From Phycisphaerales bacterium (GTDB lineage: Bacteria > Planctomycetota > Phycisphaerae > Phycisphaerales > SM1A02), in the NCBI GenBank assembly GCA_029247205.1, contig JAQWLT010000025.1, positions 1 to 64,000 of the forward strand: DNA of 64,000 nt. The letters are read 5' to 3'. This document shows positions 62,471 through 64,000 of this stretch, one piece after another (position 1 is the stretch's first letter; each line of letters begins with the position of its first letter). The notes below the pieces were generated by a model. That model was not told where the DNA came from and did no database searches. It saw only the letters and a list, made by a program, of their open reading frames with translations. A program made the position numbers and the translations under genes.

Positions 62471-63307
62471 CTACGCAGCCCGTTCGGTCCCGGCGATGCC
62501 ATCTTGCGTGACGACAAAAAGTTCATTTGTAATCGGGTATGGAAGTCGCTTGAAGTCGCGATCGACCCTGCTTTGCACGCGATCGATGAAGTCACCTGGC
62601 CCCTGAGAGATGGCCAAGAAGATGTCTCGAGCTGGCGCAGCCACATAGAAGTCGCCATGAAGCTTTGGAGCAAGTCGCCCGTGGAGTGATTGCATCAACA
62701 ACCGAGCAGCGTCGTAACCGTCTTGAACCGACAGAATAGCCACGCGGCCGCCCTCGGTGGACTCAACCAATTTGACTTCAACGGACGACGCATAACTTGA
62801 GAGATTCCGCCTCGCCTGTGCCTCAACTTCATCGATCGTCAGTCCCCATCGAACAACCTGCTCAAGCGTGATGCTGATGGTCATGCGAGGAAGATCGATC
62901 ACATACACGATAGATGTGCCATTCACCCAAGGCGTGTGCGCCACTTGCTCACGATCAAGATGATCAAAAAGTGAATTTGGCTGAATACGAGGCATGATGC
63001 GAGCACGGGCGAGCGAGAGTGGCATCGGGCCCGATGCAATGGCGTCACCCTCAATGATGCGAGAGAGAAAGTCCTCGACGATCTGCAGTCCATTTTTCGG
63101 GTCACAATTGACCATTCGGAAGAGGTTCGCCAAGGCGAGATGACGCCCGTCAATCACCAAATCCATTACCCCCACCAACTCGATGGATTGCATTGGATAC
63201 TGACGTTTCAGCATGTGCACGATTGCTTCGGAGAAGGCTTCCGGTTCGCGGGGCAGTTCTGGCATAGATCTCAAGGCCTCCAAGGGGTAAGCGGCACGAT
63301 TCGCCAT
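62471..63307 (-). CDS. DUF1444-like protein
   Basis: I start at ATG 63307 (278 residues), discarding a 51-residue upstream extension in the ORF track. The layout resembles DUF1444/YtpQ proteins: PRIQPNSLFDHLDREQVAHTPW, then IVYVIDLPRMTISITLEQVV and GLTIDEVEAQARRNLSSYA, with GDFYVAAPARDIFLAIS near the end. The family is widespread but uncharacterised. It is divergent from kdsA across about 205 bases in which I see no feature beyond the expected promoters. Confidence 0.65.
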   Translation of the reverse strand: MANRAAYPLEALRSMPELPREPEAFSEAIVHMLKRQYPMQSIELVGVMDLVIDGRHLALANLFRMVNCDPKNGLQIVEDFLSRIIEGDAIASGPMPLSLARARIMPRIQPNSLFDHLDREQVAHTPWVNGTSIVYVIDLPRMTISITLEQVVRWGLTIDEVEAQARRNLSSYASSVEVKLVESTEGGRVAILSVQDGYDAARLLMQSLHGRLAPKLHGDFYVAAPARDIFLAISQGPGDFIDRVQSRVDRDFKRLPYPITNELFVVTQDGIAGTERAA

Positions 63308-63512
63308 GACAGCGATCAAGAGTGATCCACCCCACCTACACAGGATCGACCCTCTCGCGACCAATCTTGACCCCAATTGAGGCCAAGGCACCTTTGAATT
63401 TCCAAACCACCCCAGAATCTTTGGTGACGATGCGGCACAACCCTTGTTTCCCGGACCCACCCAATGGGCAAGTTTCGGGCAGAGACCCTCTGTGGCCTGT
63501 TATTGTGTCCTT

Positions 63513-64000
63513 ATGGCTTCAACCCTTGCAATCGGCCAGCACCAAGTCGGCCCTGGGGCCGATCTCCTGATCATCGCCGGCCCCTGTGTGCTCGAAGAGG
63601 ACGCAGTGCAAGATGCCGTCGCTGTCATGCTTGCTCGCGTATGTGGAGAATTAGGCCTCCCATGGGTTTTTAAGGGGAGCTTTGACAAAGCAAATCGCAC
63701 CAGTCTCGCATCGCATCGCGGGCCTGGCCTTCAGGCAGGCCTTGCCGCACTCGCTGCGATTCAACAACGCTTTGATGTTCCAGTTACAACCGATGTCCAC
63801 GAACCTGGACAAGCTGCCGCAATCGCTGAAGTTGTAGATCTGCTTCAAATTCCAGCTTTCTTGTGCCGGCAGACGGCATTGCTTGAAGCCTGCGGCAAAA
63901 CTGGGCTACCAGTCAATATCAAGAAGGGTCAGTTTCTTGCCCCTGCCGATATGCGGCATGCTGCAGAGAAGGCGATTCAAGCAGGTGCCGGTGGCATCAT
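63513..64000 (+). CDS. kdsA: 3-deoxy-8-phosphooctulonate synthase, N-terminal part (cut by window end)
   Basis: Not in the ORF track because it has no stop inside the window. From ATG 63513 the frame reads LLIIAGPCVLEEDA, PWVFKGSFDKANRTSLASHRGPG (read in parts), PVTTDVHEPGQAAAIAEVVDLLQIPAFLCRQTALLEA (in parts) and VNIKKGQFLAPADM, all KdsA hallmarks. About 162 residues of some 275 are visible. It makes Kdo-8-phosphate from arabinose-5-phosphate and PEP, feeding the Kdo transferase encoded at 2398. Confidence 0.95.
   Translation, partial: MASTLAIGQHQVGPGADLLIIAGPCVLEEDAVQDAVAVMLARVCGELGLPWVFKGSFDKANRTSLASHRGPGLQAGLAALAAIQQRFDVPVTTDVHEPGQAAAIAEVVDLLQIPAFLCRQTALLEACGKTGLPVNIKKGQFLAPADMRHAAEKAIQAGAGGI

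Noticed and set aside
1-64000. CRISPR array, tRNA, rRNA, insertion sequence or prophage
   Set aside because: No regularly spaced repeats, tRNA cloverleaf signatures, transposase or phage genes were seen on reading both strands by eye.

Overview
The window reads as a stretch of chromosome from a planctomycete, most likely of the class Phycisphaerae. The signs are short C-terminal dockerin-like Asp-rich tails on secreted proteins, several FG-GAP/ASPIC-UnbV (CRTAC1-type) surface proteins, TPR lipoproteins, planctomycete-type secreted proteins of unknown function, and Kdo and hpnCDE genes. This placement is inference; there is no rRNA in the window. Coding density is very high. Many neighbours overlap by 1-4 bases (ATGA, GTGA, TGATG), and no gap exceeds 300 bases. 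I found no insertion sequence, phage, CRISPR array or tRNA gene. The first and last genes are cut by the window edges.

Layout. 0-10.4 kb: the end of a CCA-adding enzyme, a secreted crotonase-like protein, an FHA protein, waaA, thiL-tsaE, an aberrant Fur-family regulator head to head with a GTDC1-like glycosyltransferase, a dockerin-tailed lipoprotein, a small unknown gene and a HisKA_2 histidine kinase. 10.4-15.8 kb: squalene genes hpnC-hpnD-hpnE, divergent from ispH-rlmN. 15.8-24.4 kb: a giant degenerate 2-oxoacid:ferredoxin oxidoreductase-like protein with a HAD phosphatase, an APH-type kinase, a TPR membrane protein, rluD and a TlpA-like protein. 24.4-26.3 kb: a segment bounded by 54-bp perfect direct repeats that carries a secreted TIM-barrel-like protein. 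26.2-38.4 kb: two divergent operons encoding a nitrilase-type amidohydrolase, a TPR/FG-GAP/ASPIC lipoprotein, a five-heme membrane cytochrome with a TPR tail, a membrane-anchored CRTAC1 protein, and a TPR lipoprotein with a CRTAC1 lipoprotein. 38.6-45.8 kb: a small gene, a response regulator, pyrH-frr, rpoN and the classic SRP RNA-dnaX-ybaB-recR block. 45.8-64 kb: a PIN/TRAM membrane protein, guaA, an RsbW-like kinase/STAS/MlaE-like operon, an HtrA-like protease operon, an FG-GAP protein, citrate synthase, rhomboid-trpF, moaC-amidohydrolase, glutamine amidotransferase, a DUF1444-like protein and the start of kdsA.

The points I consider most worth attention are the CRTAC1/TPR/multiheme cluster as a candidate undescribed surface or electron-transfer system, an unannotated SRP RNA with a non-GGAA apical loop on the minus strand at 45639-45762, the 1113-residue oxidoreductase relative that lacks TPP and Fe-S motifs, the repeat-bounded segment, and DnaX without its zinc module. 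All assignments come from reading translations and motifs by eye; no database search was run.
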